Assembly (NCBI GenBank): GCA_963645405.1
Contig: CAVISR010000096.1
Span: 1-9,112 of the forward strand
Origin: Colivivens sp963645405
GTDB taxonomy: Bacteria > Bacteroidota > Bacteroidia > Bacteroidales > Bacteroidaceae
Direction of reading: 5' to 3'
Length of the DNA: 9,112 nucleotides
In this document: piece after piece, positions 1 through 6,838 of the stretch
Position numbering within the stretch: the first letter of the stretch is position 1
Layout: each line of letters starts with the position of its first letter
Notes under the pieces: generated by a model
What the model saw: only the letters and a program-made list of their open reading frames with translations
Database searches by the model: none
Told to the model about the DNA's origin: nothing
Made by a program: the position numbers and the translations under genes

Positions 1-54
1 GCATTGCAGAAGGGTCTGAACATCGTTGACGGCAAGAAAGTTTATGTCAAGTGA
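1..54 (+). CDS. 3' end of a gene with a short C-terminal tail like that of the next protein
   Basis: The window opens inside a reading frame that ends ALQKGLNIVDGKKVYVK followed by TGA. Only 17 residues are visible, so the function cannot be stated. The ending resembles that of the calycin-like protein encoded at 319-1332 (RGIVIINGKKYLNK): a Gly-hydrophobic-Ile/Val core, then Asn/Asp-Gly-Lys-Lys, a hydrophobic residue and a terminal Lys. Tails of this kind are common on secreted Bacteroidota proteins and recall the end of type IX secretion C-terminal domains. That link is inference. The frame is supported by the absence of an internal stop, the tail resemblance and the strong terminator about 70 bases downstream. 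Confidence 0.6.
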   Translation, partial: ALQKGLNIVDGKKVYVK

Positions 55-126
55 TAACAATCCAACGATTGAATCAAACCGATCAAGTGATTGAACTTCA
101 CTAAACAATAAACAAACTGATATTGA

Positions 127-159
127 GTGTCCGCAGCCATCACTGCGGACACTTTTCTT
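127..159 (+). terminator. Intrinsic (Rho-independent) terminator of the upstream gene
   Basis: A perfect 10-bp stem (GTGTCCGCAG at 127-136 pairs with CTGCGGACAC at 143-152) encloses a 6-base loop and is followed directly by TTTTCTT. It lies about 70 bases after the upstream stop codon and just before the promoter at 181-211, so it insulates the haem operon from upstream transcription. Confidence 0.93.
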
Positions 160-180
160 CATACTACTCTGTTTTGAGTA

Positions 181-211
181 TTTGCCACCTCACAAAATCA
201 TCGTAACTTTG
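181..211 (+). promoter_or_regulatory. Bacteroidota-type promoter of the haem-uptake operon
   Basis: TTTG at 181-184 and TAACTTTG at 204-211 are separated by 19 bases, matching the Bacteroidota primary sigma consensus (-33 TTTG, -7 TAnnTTTG). Transcription would start roughly 5-8 bases downstream, leaving a leader of about 100 nt before the ATG at 319. No clear Fur-type palindrome overlaps it. Confidence 0.85.
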
Positions 212-233
212 CACCCGATTTGAGACAAGAGAC

Positions 234-311
234 AAACTGTTCAAAGATAAAGTACAAAGAAACTGCTTCAGAATAAAAGGCAAAGAACTTGTTTTAGGAT
301 AAAAGACAAAT
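234..311 (+). repeat. Three degenerate 26-bp tandem repeats in the operon leader
   Basis: Three consecutive 26-base units (234-259, 260-285, 286-311) share the pattern AAACTGnTTnAnnATAAAnn followed by nCAAAn. They fill nearly all of the untranslated leader between the promoter and the ATG at 319, with only 7 bases left over. The leader is A-rich, as is usual for Bacteroidota translation starts, but the fixed period suggests either repeat expansion or repeated binding sites for a protein or small RNA. Confidence 0.7.
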
Positions 312-318
312 AAAGCAT

Positions 319-1332
319 ATGAAGAAAATTCTACTCTCAGCGCTGATGCTCACATCAGCAACACTCATGATGGCACAGAGCCATGGTGCAATGACATTCG
401 CAGGAAAGTCAAGTTTCTACATCACAATGATGGGCACAACCACAGGCAACACCGAGGTGGAGTCCGACACCGTGCTGTTTGCAATGAACAGCACCACAAG
501 CGGAAGCATCACCATCCCGTCGATGGCATACAGCAGCGAAATGGTCATTCCCTCATTCACAATCGACAATGCGGCATTCACTTTCGACTATGCCAACATG
601 ACAACAACCTTCGATGACCAGACATTCTCTGCCACAATCACAGTCGACGGACAGGAGAAGCAGATAACAGGAACATCGCTCACCGGAAAGTACAACCACA
701 CAGAAAACATGCTCGACATCACCGTATCATTCACCTACGGTTCAATGCCTTTCCCACTCACATACCACATTGCCGGCTATTACGTGAAGGCATACACCGA
801 TAACCTCGACGTGGTGGTAGGCAACATGTTCAACTACTATCCAAGCAAGCAAGTGACATACAACGTCCGCACATACACAGAGGACGGCACAACAAAACTC
901 GATGTTGAAGTACCGACCTACCAACTCGAGAACACAGTGATGGGCACACTCACCATCGGAACCTACACAGTCAAGGGACTGACCTACGATGAGGAGAAAG
1001 GCGGTTACTACCGCGACTACATGAACGACGGACTCACCCTCTACTTCAGCAACGGCGGCACAATGAATGCCGACTACAAGTTCTCAGCAGGCACAATGCT
1101 CGTGACAGTGGAGAACGGCAAGGTGACAAACATCACCAACACCTTCAAGCCAGGAGCAATGCCGTTCGACATCGTCAGCACCTTCCCAGGTTCCTTCGCT
1201 TCTTCAATCACCGACGTGAAGAGCAGTCAGGCAGAAGCCGACGGCAAAGCCTACAACCTTGCAGGACAGCAAGTGCCAGCCAACACACGCGGAATCGTAA
1301 TCATCAACGGCAAGAAATATCTCAACAAGTAA
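319..1332 (+). CDS. Secreted protein with two tandem calycin-like domains
   Basis: This is the first gene of the operon, 337 residues. Residues 1-19 form a signal peptide (MKKILLSALM start, likely cleavage MMA|Q at 19/20). The rest is rich in Thr, Ser, Tyr and Phe with alternating beta-strand patterns and resembles the Bacteroidota calycin-like beta-barrel family. That assignment is from overall resemblance, not a search. Two similar segments, about 24-155 and 160-292, suggest an internal duplication: SFTYGSMPFPLTYHIAG (137-153) matches NTFKPGAMPFDIVSTFPG (274-291) at a spacing near 138 residues. Residues 297-337 form a separate tail (ITDV, AYNLAGQQVP, RGIVIINGKKYLNK) like short secretion or anchoring tails in this phylum. 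Placement directly ahead of hmuY and hmuR suggests a role in capturing haem or a related ligand outside the cell. It has few His but many Met residues. The start is the only ATG next to the signal peptide. Confidence 0.8.
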   Translation: MKKILLSALMLTSATLMMAQSHGAMTFAGKSSFYITMMGTTTGNTEVESDTVLFAMNSTTSGSITIPSMAYSSEMVIPSFTIDNAAFTFDYANMTTTFDDQTFSATITVDGQEKQITGTSLTGKYNHTENMLDITVSFTYGSMPFPLTYHIAGYYVKAYTDNLDVVVGNMFNYYPSKQVTYNVRTYTEDGTTKLDVEVPTYQLENTVMGTLTIGTYTVKGLTYDEEKGGYYRDYMNDGLTLYFSNGGTMNADYKFSAGTMLVTVENGKVTNITNTFKPGAMPFDIVSTFPGSFASSITDVKSSQAEADGKAYNLAGQQVPANTRGIVIINGKKYLNK

Positions 1333-1344
1333 TCAAGACACACA

Positions 1345-1360
1345 TTATTATATATAATAA
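1345..1360. promoter_or_regulatory. AT-only 16-bp perfect palindrome between the calycin-like gene and hmuY
   Basis: TTATTATATATAATAA reads identically on both strands and sits 12 bases after the calycin-like stop codon, in the 52-base gap before hmuY. It could be an operator, an mRNA processing or weak termination hairpin that lowers downstream expression, or chance in an AT-rich spacer. No promoter motif was seen beside it, so the genes are probably co-transcribed. Confidence 0.45.
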
Positions 1361-1384
1361 GGATAAAGACACATACAATAAAGG

Positions 1385-2158
1385 ATGAAATCAAGAGTTT
1401 CACTGATCATGCTGGGAGTAATCACACTACTCTCAGCATGTGAAGGTTTATTCGAGGACATATACGACCAGCCGGCAGACACTGCCTCCAAGCAGACTGT
1501 GGAAGGGCAACTCTATGTCGATGCATCGAGTTGGACCCACTGGCACTACATCGACCTGCAGGCAGTGACCGACAGCCTGATTGCCGACAGCACCTACAAT
1601 CCCTCGTCAGCATTCCAGACCTACGCCATCCCCACCACCCTGCAAGGCACGGAAGACGGGAAGAGCGGAATCTACACCTACTGGTACGATGTGTATGGCA
1701 AAGGCATAAGCAAGCATGAATTCCGTTCATACTCCCCCACCGATGCCCAGGCAGAGCCTGCCTCATGGACCTTTGCAGTACACCGGAACAATGTGCGTGT
1801 GAACGGCATCGGAGTGTTCGAGACCAACTATACAACCCTTGACTCCATTCCGTCCGACACCTCCGCCTTCAGCCATCTCACATTTACACCCGACCAGTGG
1901 AACGAGACCGACGTGTGGATCATCCAGTCACAGATGCTGTCCGGACTCATCGGCAACCAGGGGATAAGCGCCAACAGCGTGCTGTCCGGTTGGATACGAG
2001 TCGACATACCGCCAATGCCGCCTTCATTCACACTCAACAACCATGTATTTATCGTCAAACTCCACGACAGCACCTATGCAGCCCTGCAACTTGTGAACTA
2101 TCAAAGCGCATCGGGAGTGAAATGCTGTCTCACCATAAACTACAAGTATCCGATATGA
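1385..2158 (+). CDS. hmuY: HmuY-family haem-binding surface lipoprotein
   Basis: A 257-residue lipoprotein. The signal peptide ends in lipobox L16-S17-A18-C19 and is followed by the acidic stretch EGLFEDIYD, consistent with export to the outer surface in Bacteroidota. Family landmarks from HmuY are present: DASSWTHWHYIDL (46-58; P. gingivalis has DASKYETWQYFSF), SWTFAVHRNNVRVNG (127-141), SGWIRVDIPPMPP (201-213), LNNHVFIVKL (217-226) and a terminal NYKYPI strand. It is longer than P. gingivalis HmuY (about 216 residues), mainly through an insert around 60-125. HmuY proteins bind haem, take it from host proteins and pass it to HmuR. The second P. gingivalis haem-ligand His falls in SHGPAGP; here the loop is DIPPMPP with no His. 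Met184 and Met211 are candidate axial ligands, as in the Met-using homologues of Tannerella and Prevotella. It overlaps hmuR by ATGA. Only weak Shine-Dalgarno-like AAGG precedes the ATG. Confidence 0.87.
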   Translation: MKSRVSLIMLGVITLLSACEGLFEDIYDQPADTASKQTVEGQLYVDASSWTHWHYIDLQAVTDSLIADSTYNPSSAFQTYAIPTTLQGTEDGKSGIYTYWYDVYGKGISKHEFRSYSPTDAQAEPASWTFAVHRNNVRVNGIGVFETNYTTLDSIPSDTSAFSHLTFTPDQWNETDVWIIQSQMLSGLIGNQGISANSVLSGWIRVDIPPMPPSFTLNNHVFIVKLHDSTYAALQLVNYQSASGVKCCLTINYKYPI

Positions 2159-4140
2159 TAAAGGGAAACATCAGAGCCTCATTACTTGTCATTACAGCCC
2201 TCACAGCGATGCCCGCAATGGCGCAGAGCAGCAGCTTGGAAGATTCACTTTATGCAGCCTACTTCAACCTCAACGATGTAGTGGTAGTCGGGACACGCAC
2301 GCCCAAACTGCTCAAGGACACACCTATCCAGACACGGCTCATCACCTCATCCGACATCGAGAAGTCCGACGCCACAAACATCGAAGACCTGCTGCAGCAG
2401 GAAATGCCAGGCATCGAGTTCTCCTATTCCATGAACCAGCAGGTACACCTCAACTTCTCAGGCTTCGGCGGTCAGGGTGTCTTGTTCCTCGTCGATGGCG
2501 AACGTCTTGCTGGCGAAACCATGGAAGACGTGGACTTCACCCGTCTCAACCTCGACAATGTCGACCACATCGAGATAATCAAAGGAGCAGCCAGTGCCCT
2601 CTATGGCAGCAACGCCTGTGGAGGAGTAATCAACATCATCACCAAAGAGGCAAAGAAACCATGTACACTCAATGTCAACGGACGCCTTGCACGCCACAAC
2701 GAGCAGCGCTACGGAGGTTCCCTCGGACTGAGCAATAAAGTGCTGAGCGACATGCTGTCCGTCAACCACACCACCACAGACAATTACGATGTGCACAGTG
2801 CCGACAATCCGGCAACCCGAGTAGTGTCGACCATCTATGGAGGACTCACATGGAACGTGAAGGACCAGTTGACCTACAAGCCGGCAGACAACCTCAAGAT
2901 TGTGGGCAGGGCAGGCTATTTCTTCCGCCAACTCATCCGCACTGCCGACACACCCGAGCGCTACCGCGACTTCTCGGCAGGCTTGCGCGGCATCTGGGAC
3001 ATCTCGCAGAACGACAATGTGGAAGTTTCCTATTCCTTCGACCAGTACGACAAGTCCAACCTCTATCGCATAACCAGTCTCGACGTGCGCAAGTACAGCA
3101 ATGTGCAGAACATATTCCGCGGACTCTACAACCACAGTTGGGACAACGGCAACATCCTCACCGTCGGTGCCGACTACATGCACGACTATCTCATGAACAC
3201 CAACCTCGAAGGCAACTCCAGGAAGCAGGAAACCTTTGATGCGTTCACACAGTTCGACTGGGTGCTCACCCCACAGTGGGAGATAGTCAGTGCATTGCGC
3301 TACGACTACTTCTCCGACGGAAGCAACTCCCGCGTCACACCGAAGATAACGGCACGCTTCCAGCCACAGCGCAATCTCAACATCCGTTTCGGCTACGGTA
3401 TGGGATTCCGTGCGCCTACACTGAAAGAGAAATACTACAACTTCGACATGGCTGGCATCTGGATAGTCAACGGCAATCCCGACCTCAAGGCAGAGTTGAG
3501 CCACAACTTCAACCTCTCAGCCGACTACACCAAGGGACACTTCAACTTCACCCTCAGCACCTACTACAACAGCATAGAGAACAAACTCACCACCGGACTG
3601 CCCTACTACCAGCCTGGCGACGACAAGCAACTCTACCTCGACTACATCAATCTCGACAACTACTCCATCTGTGGCGGAGAAGCCACAGTGCAGGCACACT
3701 GGAACAACGGCATCAGCGGACGCCTCTCCTACTCCTATACCCACGAACACCTTGCACACGACAAGGACGGAAACACCATCAACAGCCAGTACATCCCTGC
3801 CCGCAAGCACTCAATCACTGCACGCATCGATTGGGACAAGCAGATAAGTCGCAACTACGGAATCCTGCTGTCCGTCAACGGACGATTCCTCTCCGGAGTC
3901 GACAACATGGAGTACGCAGACTACTACGACATCAGCAAAGGTTCAGTCCGTGTAAGTTATCCTGCATACACATTGTGGAAACTGTCGCTTGTACAACGGT
4001 TCGGCAAGGCAATCCGCCTCACAGCAGCAGTCGACAACATCTTCAACTACAAGCCCAAGTACTATTACCTCAACTGTCCGCTCACCGACGGAGCGAACTT
4101 CATGGTAGGACTCAACATCGATGTCGACAAACTGTTCTGA
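2155..4140 (+). CDS. hmuR: HmuR-type TonB-dependent haem receptor
   Basis: A 661-residue outer-membrane receptor that imports haem using TonB/ExbBD energy. Residues 1-23 are a signal peptide (PAMA|Q). A TonB-box-like strand DVVVVGTR lies at 41-48. The plug spans about 50-165 (TPIQTRLITSSDIEK; GVLFLVDGERLAGE; IEIIKGAASALYGSNACGGVINIIT). The 22-strand barrel domain follows and ends in VDKLF with the expected terminal Phe. No N-terminal carboxypeptidase-regulatory domain is present, so it is not SusC-like. The haem-receptor signature FRAP (418-421) and NPDL (441-444) is present. Between these boxes P. gingivalis HmuR has a His needed for haem use; here the interval has no His, and Met432 lies 11 residues after the FRAP Pro, the same offset as that His. 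The start at 2155 was chosen because its ATGA overlaps the hmuY stop and it begins the signal peptide. The frame stays open upstream to 1897, but that part overlaps hmuY and lacks export features. Confidence 0.92.
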   Translation: MIKGNIRASLLVITALTAMPAMAQSSSLEDSLYAAYFNLNDVVVVGTRTPKLLKDTPIQTRLITSSDIEKSDATNIEDLLQQEMPGIEFSYSMNQQVHLNFSGFGGQGVLFLVDGERLAGETMEDVDFTRLNLDNVDHIEIIKGAASALYGSNACGGVINIITKEAKKPCTLNVNGRLARHNEQRYGGSLGLSNKVLSDMLSVNHTTTDNYDVHSADNPATRVVSTIYGGLTWNVKDQLTYKPADNLKIVGRAGYFFRQLIRTADTPERYRDFSAGLRGIWDISQNDNVEVSYSFDQYDKSNLYRITSLDVRKYSNVQNIFRGLYNHSWDNGNILTVGADYMHDYLMNTNLEGNSRKQETFDAFTQFDWVLTPQWEIVSALRYDYFSDGSNSRVTPKITARFQPQRNLNIRFGYGMGFRAPTLKEKYYNFDMAGIWIVNGNPDLKAELSHNFNLSADYTKGHFNFTLSTYYNSIENKLTTGLPYYQPGDDKQLYLDYINLDNYSICGGEATVQAHWNNGISGRLSYSYTHEHLAHDKDGNTINSQYIPARKHSITARIDWDKQISRNYGILLSVNGRFLSGVDNMEYADYYDISKGSVRVSYPAYTLWKLSLVQRFGKAIRLTAAVDNIFNYKPKYYYLNCPLTDGANFMVGLNIDVDKLF

Positions 4141-4146
4141 AAATCC

Positions 4147-5205
4147 ATGCAGACAAACTGTTCCAACTCCCCAAACCCTATGACACAACAAAAGACAGAC
4201 AACAAGAACACTATGACACATAGCAAGAACCCTATGACACAACAGAAGACATACGTCTGGAAGACCCTCGGAGCGTTCGTCCTCGTGCTGCTCACCATGC
4301 CGTTGGGCCATGCCCTCATGATTCTGATGGAGCAGTTCATGCAACCCACAATGCTCCACTACAGCGCATTCCTGCTCGGGCTGGTCGGATTCCTAATCAC
4401 CGTCTACGGAGTGTTCGTCCATGGCGACACACGCCAAACCCTTTGCGGACTGTTCGGCGGACTGCTGTTCTGGACCGGATGGGTGGAATTCCTCCTTGCC
4501 TACTATGCCCAGCGCTACGGAGTGCACTGCGACCTTGTGGGCGACGGCATCGTACAGACCACAACCACCTATGTCAACGGCATCGGAGTCAGCCATGAGT
4601 TCCTGATCAACGGCACACCGCTGGAAGACTTCACCCGTGCCGAGCTGAAACTCATCCGTGGCAGCCGTCCCGAATATCTCATCATGCCGTCCAGTTTCGG
4701 TTTCTTCATGATGTTCGCCCTCATCTACCTCTTCAGCATCCGCACTGGCTGCAACGCCATCAACTGGTGTCAGAAACACCTGTTCGGCAAGAAGCGCGAC
4801 ATCATCGTAGTGCGCCCCATGACCCACCACACCAGCATCGTCACCTTCATGGAACTCAACACCATGATGTGGCTGCTCTACCTCGTGCTCATGTTCTGCT
4901 ACGACCCCGTGTTCCTCGGCGACAGCCATCCCGTGACCCTGGCAGTAGCAGTGGCATGCCTCGTGGGTTCCTTCTTCATGTTCAGGCGCGAGTTGAAGAT
5001 TCAGGCATGGGGCGCCAACATCCGCATGGCAATAGCCACCGTCATCGTGTTCTGGACCTTCGTCGAAGTGATGGCACGCAACGGATTCCTCAAGGAGATA
5101 TGGGTAGCGCCGCTCGAGCATCAGACTGAGATGTGGAGCATCCTCGGCACATTCATTGCCATTGCCATCATTCTCATAACCTGTTCAAGAAAGAAGACAA
5201 AGTGA
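4147..5205 (+). CDS. Unrecognised polytopic inner-membrane protein of the haem operon
   Basis: I do not recognise this family. The 352-residue frame has about eight hydrophobic segments (roughly 40-62, 73-91, 98-120, 181-199, 236-256, 261-280, 291-310, 329-346) and a longer hydrophilic section at 121-180. His and Met residues are frequent in or near the membrane segments (H55, H71, H92, H127, H150, H227, H228, H261), suggesting haem or metal contact, though no known motif confirms this. It follows hmuR by 6 bases and overlaps the PepSY gene by GTGA, so a role in moving or processing haem or iron across the inner membrane is plausible. The start is uncertain: in-frame ATGs lie at 4147, 4180, 4213 and 4234, the last three each inside a short repeat. 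The ATG at 4234 (MTQQKTYVWK, just before the first membrane segment) may be the ancestral start, giving 323 residues. Confidence 0.85.
   Translation: MQTNCSNSPNPMTQQKTDNKNTMTHSKNPMTQQKTYVWKTLGAFVLVLLTMPLGHALMILMEQFMQPTMLHYSAFLLGLVGFLITVYGVFVHGDTRQTLCGLFGGLLFWTGWVEFLLAYYAQRYGVHCDLVGDGIVQTTTTYVNGIGVSHEFLINGTPLEDFTRAELKLIRGSRPEYLIMPSSFGFFMMFALIYLFSIRTGCNAINWCQKHLFGKKRDIIVVRPMTHHTSIVTFMELNTMMWLLYLVLMFCYDPVFLGDSHPVTLAVAVACLVGSFFMFRRELKIQAWGANIRMAIATVIVFWTFVEVMARNGFLKEIWVAPLEHQTEMWSILGTFIAIAIILITCSRKKTK
4174..4251 (+). repeat. Repeated start-codon cassettes at the 5' end of the membrane-protein gene
   Basis: A 24-base word around AACCCTATGACACAACA occurs at 4174-4197 and 4228-4251 with one mismatch. 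A shorter copy, AACACTATGACACA, lies at 4207-4220. Each copy carries an in-frame ATG (4180, 4234, 4213). In the protein they give NPMTQQKT, NTMTHSKN and NPMTQQKT. This looks like local duplication of a translation start context. Confidence 0.85.
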
Positions 5206-6767
5206 AACGACATACCTGGAAGAAATTCCACAAGTGGCTGGGCATCGGCTTCTGCTTCTTCACCTTCATGTTCGCCGTGTCGGGAATCATCCTCAACCAC
5301 CGCCACATGTACGGGAAAGTGAACATAAGCCGCAACTGCCTTCCCCGGCAGTTTCAGTTCACTGGCTGGAACAACGGACTCCTGCGCGGCACCCTGCCCT
5401 ACAACGACAGCATCATAGTTTACGGAGCAGGAGGAATCTATCTGGCAGACCCGTCAGCCACCACATATTATGACTTCAACGCCGGCATGCCCGAAAGCGC
5501 CGACTCGCGCAATATCCGAAGCGTGGTGCAAACCCCGGACAGCACCCTGTTCGCCGTAGCGCCCTACGACTTCTACAAGTTCGCCTACGGCACATGGCAG
5601 CGTATCCCCGTAGGCAGCCAGTCCCCGCTGTCCCCCACCCGATTCACCGACATTGCCACCCACGGCGACAGCCTCGTGCTCCTGAGCCGCGATGAAGTAT
5701 ATCTCTCACTTCCGCCCTACAAGGAATTCCACCGCACACAACTCAAGCGGGCAGAGGGAATTGACGGAAAGACAACACTTTTCCGCATTGTGTGGCTCAT
5801 CCACAACGGAGAGATGTTCGGCTTGCCCGGAAGAGTGGTCATCGACCTGATGGGCTTGCTCTTCATCTTCCTCTGCACCACCGGACTCGTGATTTGGACA
5901 AGCCAACTGGCGATAAAGCGAAGCAGCCGCCGACATGGTGCGATGCTCAAAGCCACACAGAAAACCTTCAGATGGAACTTCAAGTGGCACGAGAAGTTCG
6001 GGCGCTGGACCATCATCCTCACCCTCTTCCTCTGCATCACCGGATGGGCACTCCGTCCGCCGTTGCTCATTGCGCTGGTGAAATGCAGAGTCAGTCCCAT
6101 TCCCTTCACCATGCTCGACACCCCCAACCCCTGGGCAGACAAACTGCGCATGATTGAATGGGACGACCGCAGCAGCGAATGGCTGCTGTCCACCTCCGAA
6201 GGATTCTTCACCCTCCCTTCGTTCAACGACACACCCATCAAGGACACGTCCGCACCGCCAGTCAGCGTCATGGGACTCAATGTGATGAAACCAATCCGCA
6301 ATGCACAGTCAGCAGAGCCAATCGACAGTGCCCAGTCAGCAGAGCCAGTCGACACCCTCCAGTCCCCGACCGACGACAAATGGATTATCGGTTCGTTCTC
6401 CGGACTCTTCGTGTGGGACAGAAAACATGAGGCAGCCTACGACTACTACACAGGCGAACCAGCCCCACGCACCGCAGGAGCACCCTTCGGCAAACTTGCC
6501 GTATCGGGCTACACCGACGATTTCCCCTTCCCTCCAGTCGTTGCAACCTACTACGAAGGCGCCCTGTCCTCCGACATGCCCCAGCCCGAGGAATTGCGCA
6601 CACTGCCCATATCATTGTGGTCTCTGGCGCTGGAAGTACACACAGGCCGCATCTACACCTTCCTTTGCGGAGCCGAAACCCTCGTCTACGTATTCATAGC
6701 AGGCATCATCATCGGATTCATCCTTTGGAGCGGTTGGAAACTAAGGATAAGAAAGAAAGTACAATAA
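5202..6767 (+). CDS. PepSY-associated transmembrane protein, probable inner-membrane reductase or haem/iron handling protein
   Basis: A 521-residue protein read from GTG 5202, which overlaps the preceding stop as GTGA. The frame is open from an ATG at 5133, but that would overlap the membrane-protein gene by 73 bases and add a Cys/His-rich sequence unlike an N-terminus; the GTG gives the expected short basic start KRHTWKKFHKWLG. Four membrane helices are seen at about 12-31, 209-232, 267-290 and 489-512, with large periplasmic parts between 1-2 and 3-4, the layout of PepSY_TM proteins. Paired motifs FHKWLG (9-14)/WHEKFGRW (262-269) and IHNGEMFG (200-207)/VHTGRIY (479-485) place His at membrane borders. 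In the siderophore reductase FoxB, a relative by layout, such His bind haem b. By analogy this protein may pass electrons to ferric iron or haem in the periplasm. It is the last gene of the operon, and a terminator follows. Confidence 0.85.
   Translation: MKRHTWKKFHKWLGIGFCFFTFMFAVSGIILNHRHMYGKVNISRNCLPRQFQFTGWNNGLLRGTLPYNDSIIVYGAGGIYLADPSATTYYDFNAGMPESADSRNIRSVVQTPDSTLFAVAPYDFYKFAYGTWQRIPVGSQSPLSPTRFTDIATHGDSLVLLSRDEVYLSLPPYKEFHRTQLKRAEGIDGKTTLFRIVWLIHNGEMFGLPGRVVIDLMGLLFIFLCTTGLVIWTSQLAIKRSSRRHGAMLKATQKTFRWNFKWHEKFGRWTIILTLFLCITGWALRPPLLIALVKCRVSPIPFTMLDTPNPWADKLRMIEWDDRSSEWLLSTSEGFFTLPSFNDTPIKDTSAPPVSVMGLNVMKPIRNAQSAEPIDSAQSAEPVDTLQSPTDDKWIIGSFSGLFVWDRKHEAAYDYYTGEPAPRTAGAPFGKLAVSGYTDDFPFPPVVATYYEGALSSDMPQPEELRTLPISLWSLALEVHTGRIYTFLCGAETLVYVFIAGIIIGFILWSGWKLRIRKKVQ
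6304..6357 (+). repeat. Two-copy 27-bp in-frame tandem repeat in the PepSY gene
   Basis: Two 27-base units (6304-6330, 6331-6357), both containing CAGTCAGCAGAGCCA, encode AQSAEPIDS and AQSAEPVDT in a Pro/Ser/Ala-rich linker (about residues 368-385) of the second periplasmic segment. Nine codons per unit keeps the frame, so copy number could vary without breaking the gene. Confidence 0.85.
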
Positions 6768-6800
6768 GTCAAAGAAGAAAATGTTTTACGTTTTGCGTTA

Positions 6801-6821
6801 GCCATGCGGATGGCGTTTTTT
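6801..6821 (+). terminator. Intrinsic terminator at the end of the haem operon
   Basis: GCCAT (6801-6805) pairs with ATGGC (6810-6814) around a GCGG loop, followed by a T-run (6816-6821) and further T-rich sequence to 6835. It lies 33 bases after the PepSY stop. It is preceded by heptamers TTTTACG and TTTTGCG (6784-6797), and the whole module resembles one at 8795-8838. Confidence 0.8.
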
Positions 6822-6838
6822 CTGTTTTTGTTTTTAAC

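Noticed and set aside
1897..2154. Upstream extension of the hmuR frame to an ATG at 1897
   Set aside because: It overlaps hmuY in another frame, has no export signal, and the ATG at 2155 gives a proper signal peptide and an ATGA overlap.
2458..3504. Long minus-strand open frame opposite hmuR
   Set aside because: Long antisense frames arise here from the strong C-ending codon bias of hmuR; the product shows no recognisable motif and hmuR itself is clearly coding.
5133..5201. ATG start at 5133 for the PepSY gene
   Set aside because: It would overlap the preceding gene by 73 bases and add a His/Cys-rich sequence unlike an N-terminus; GTG at 5202 fits the overlap and the membrane topology.
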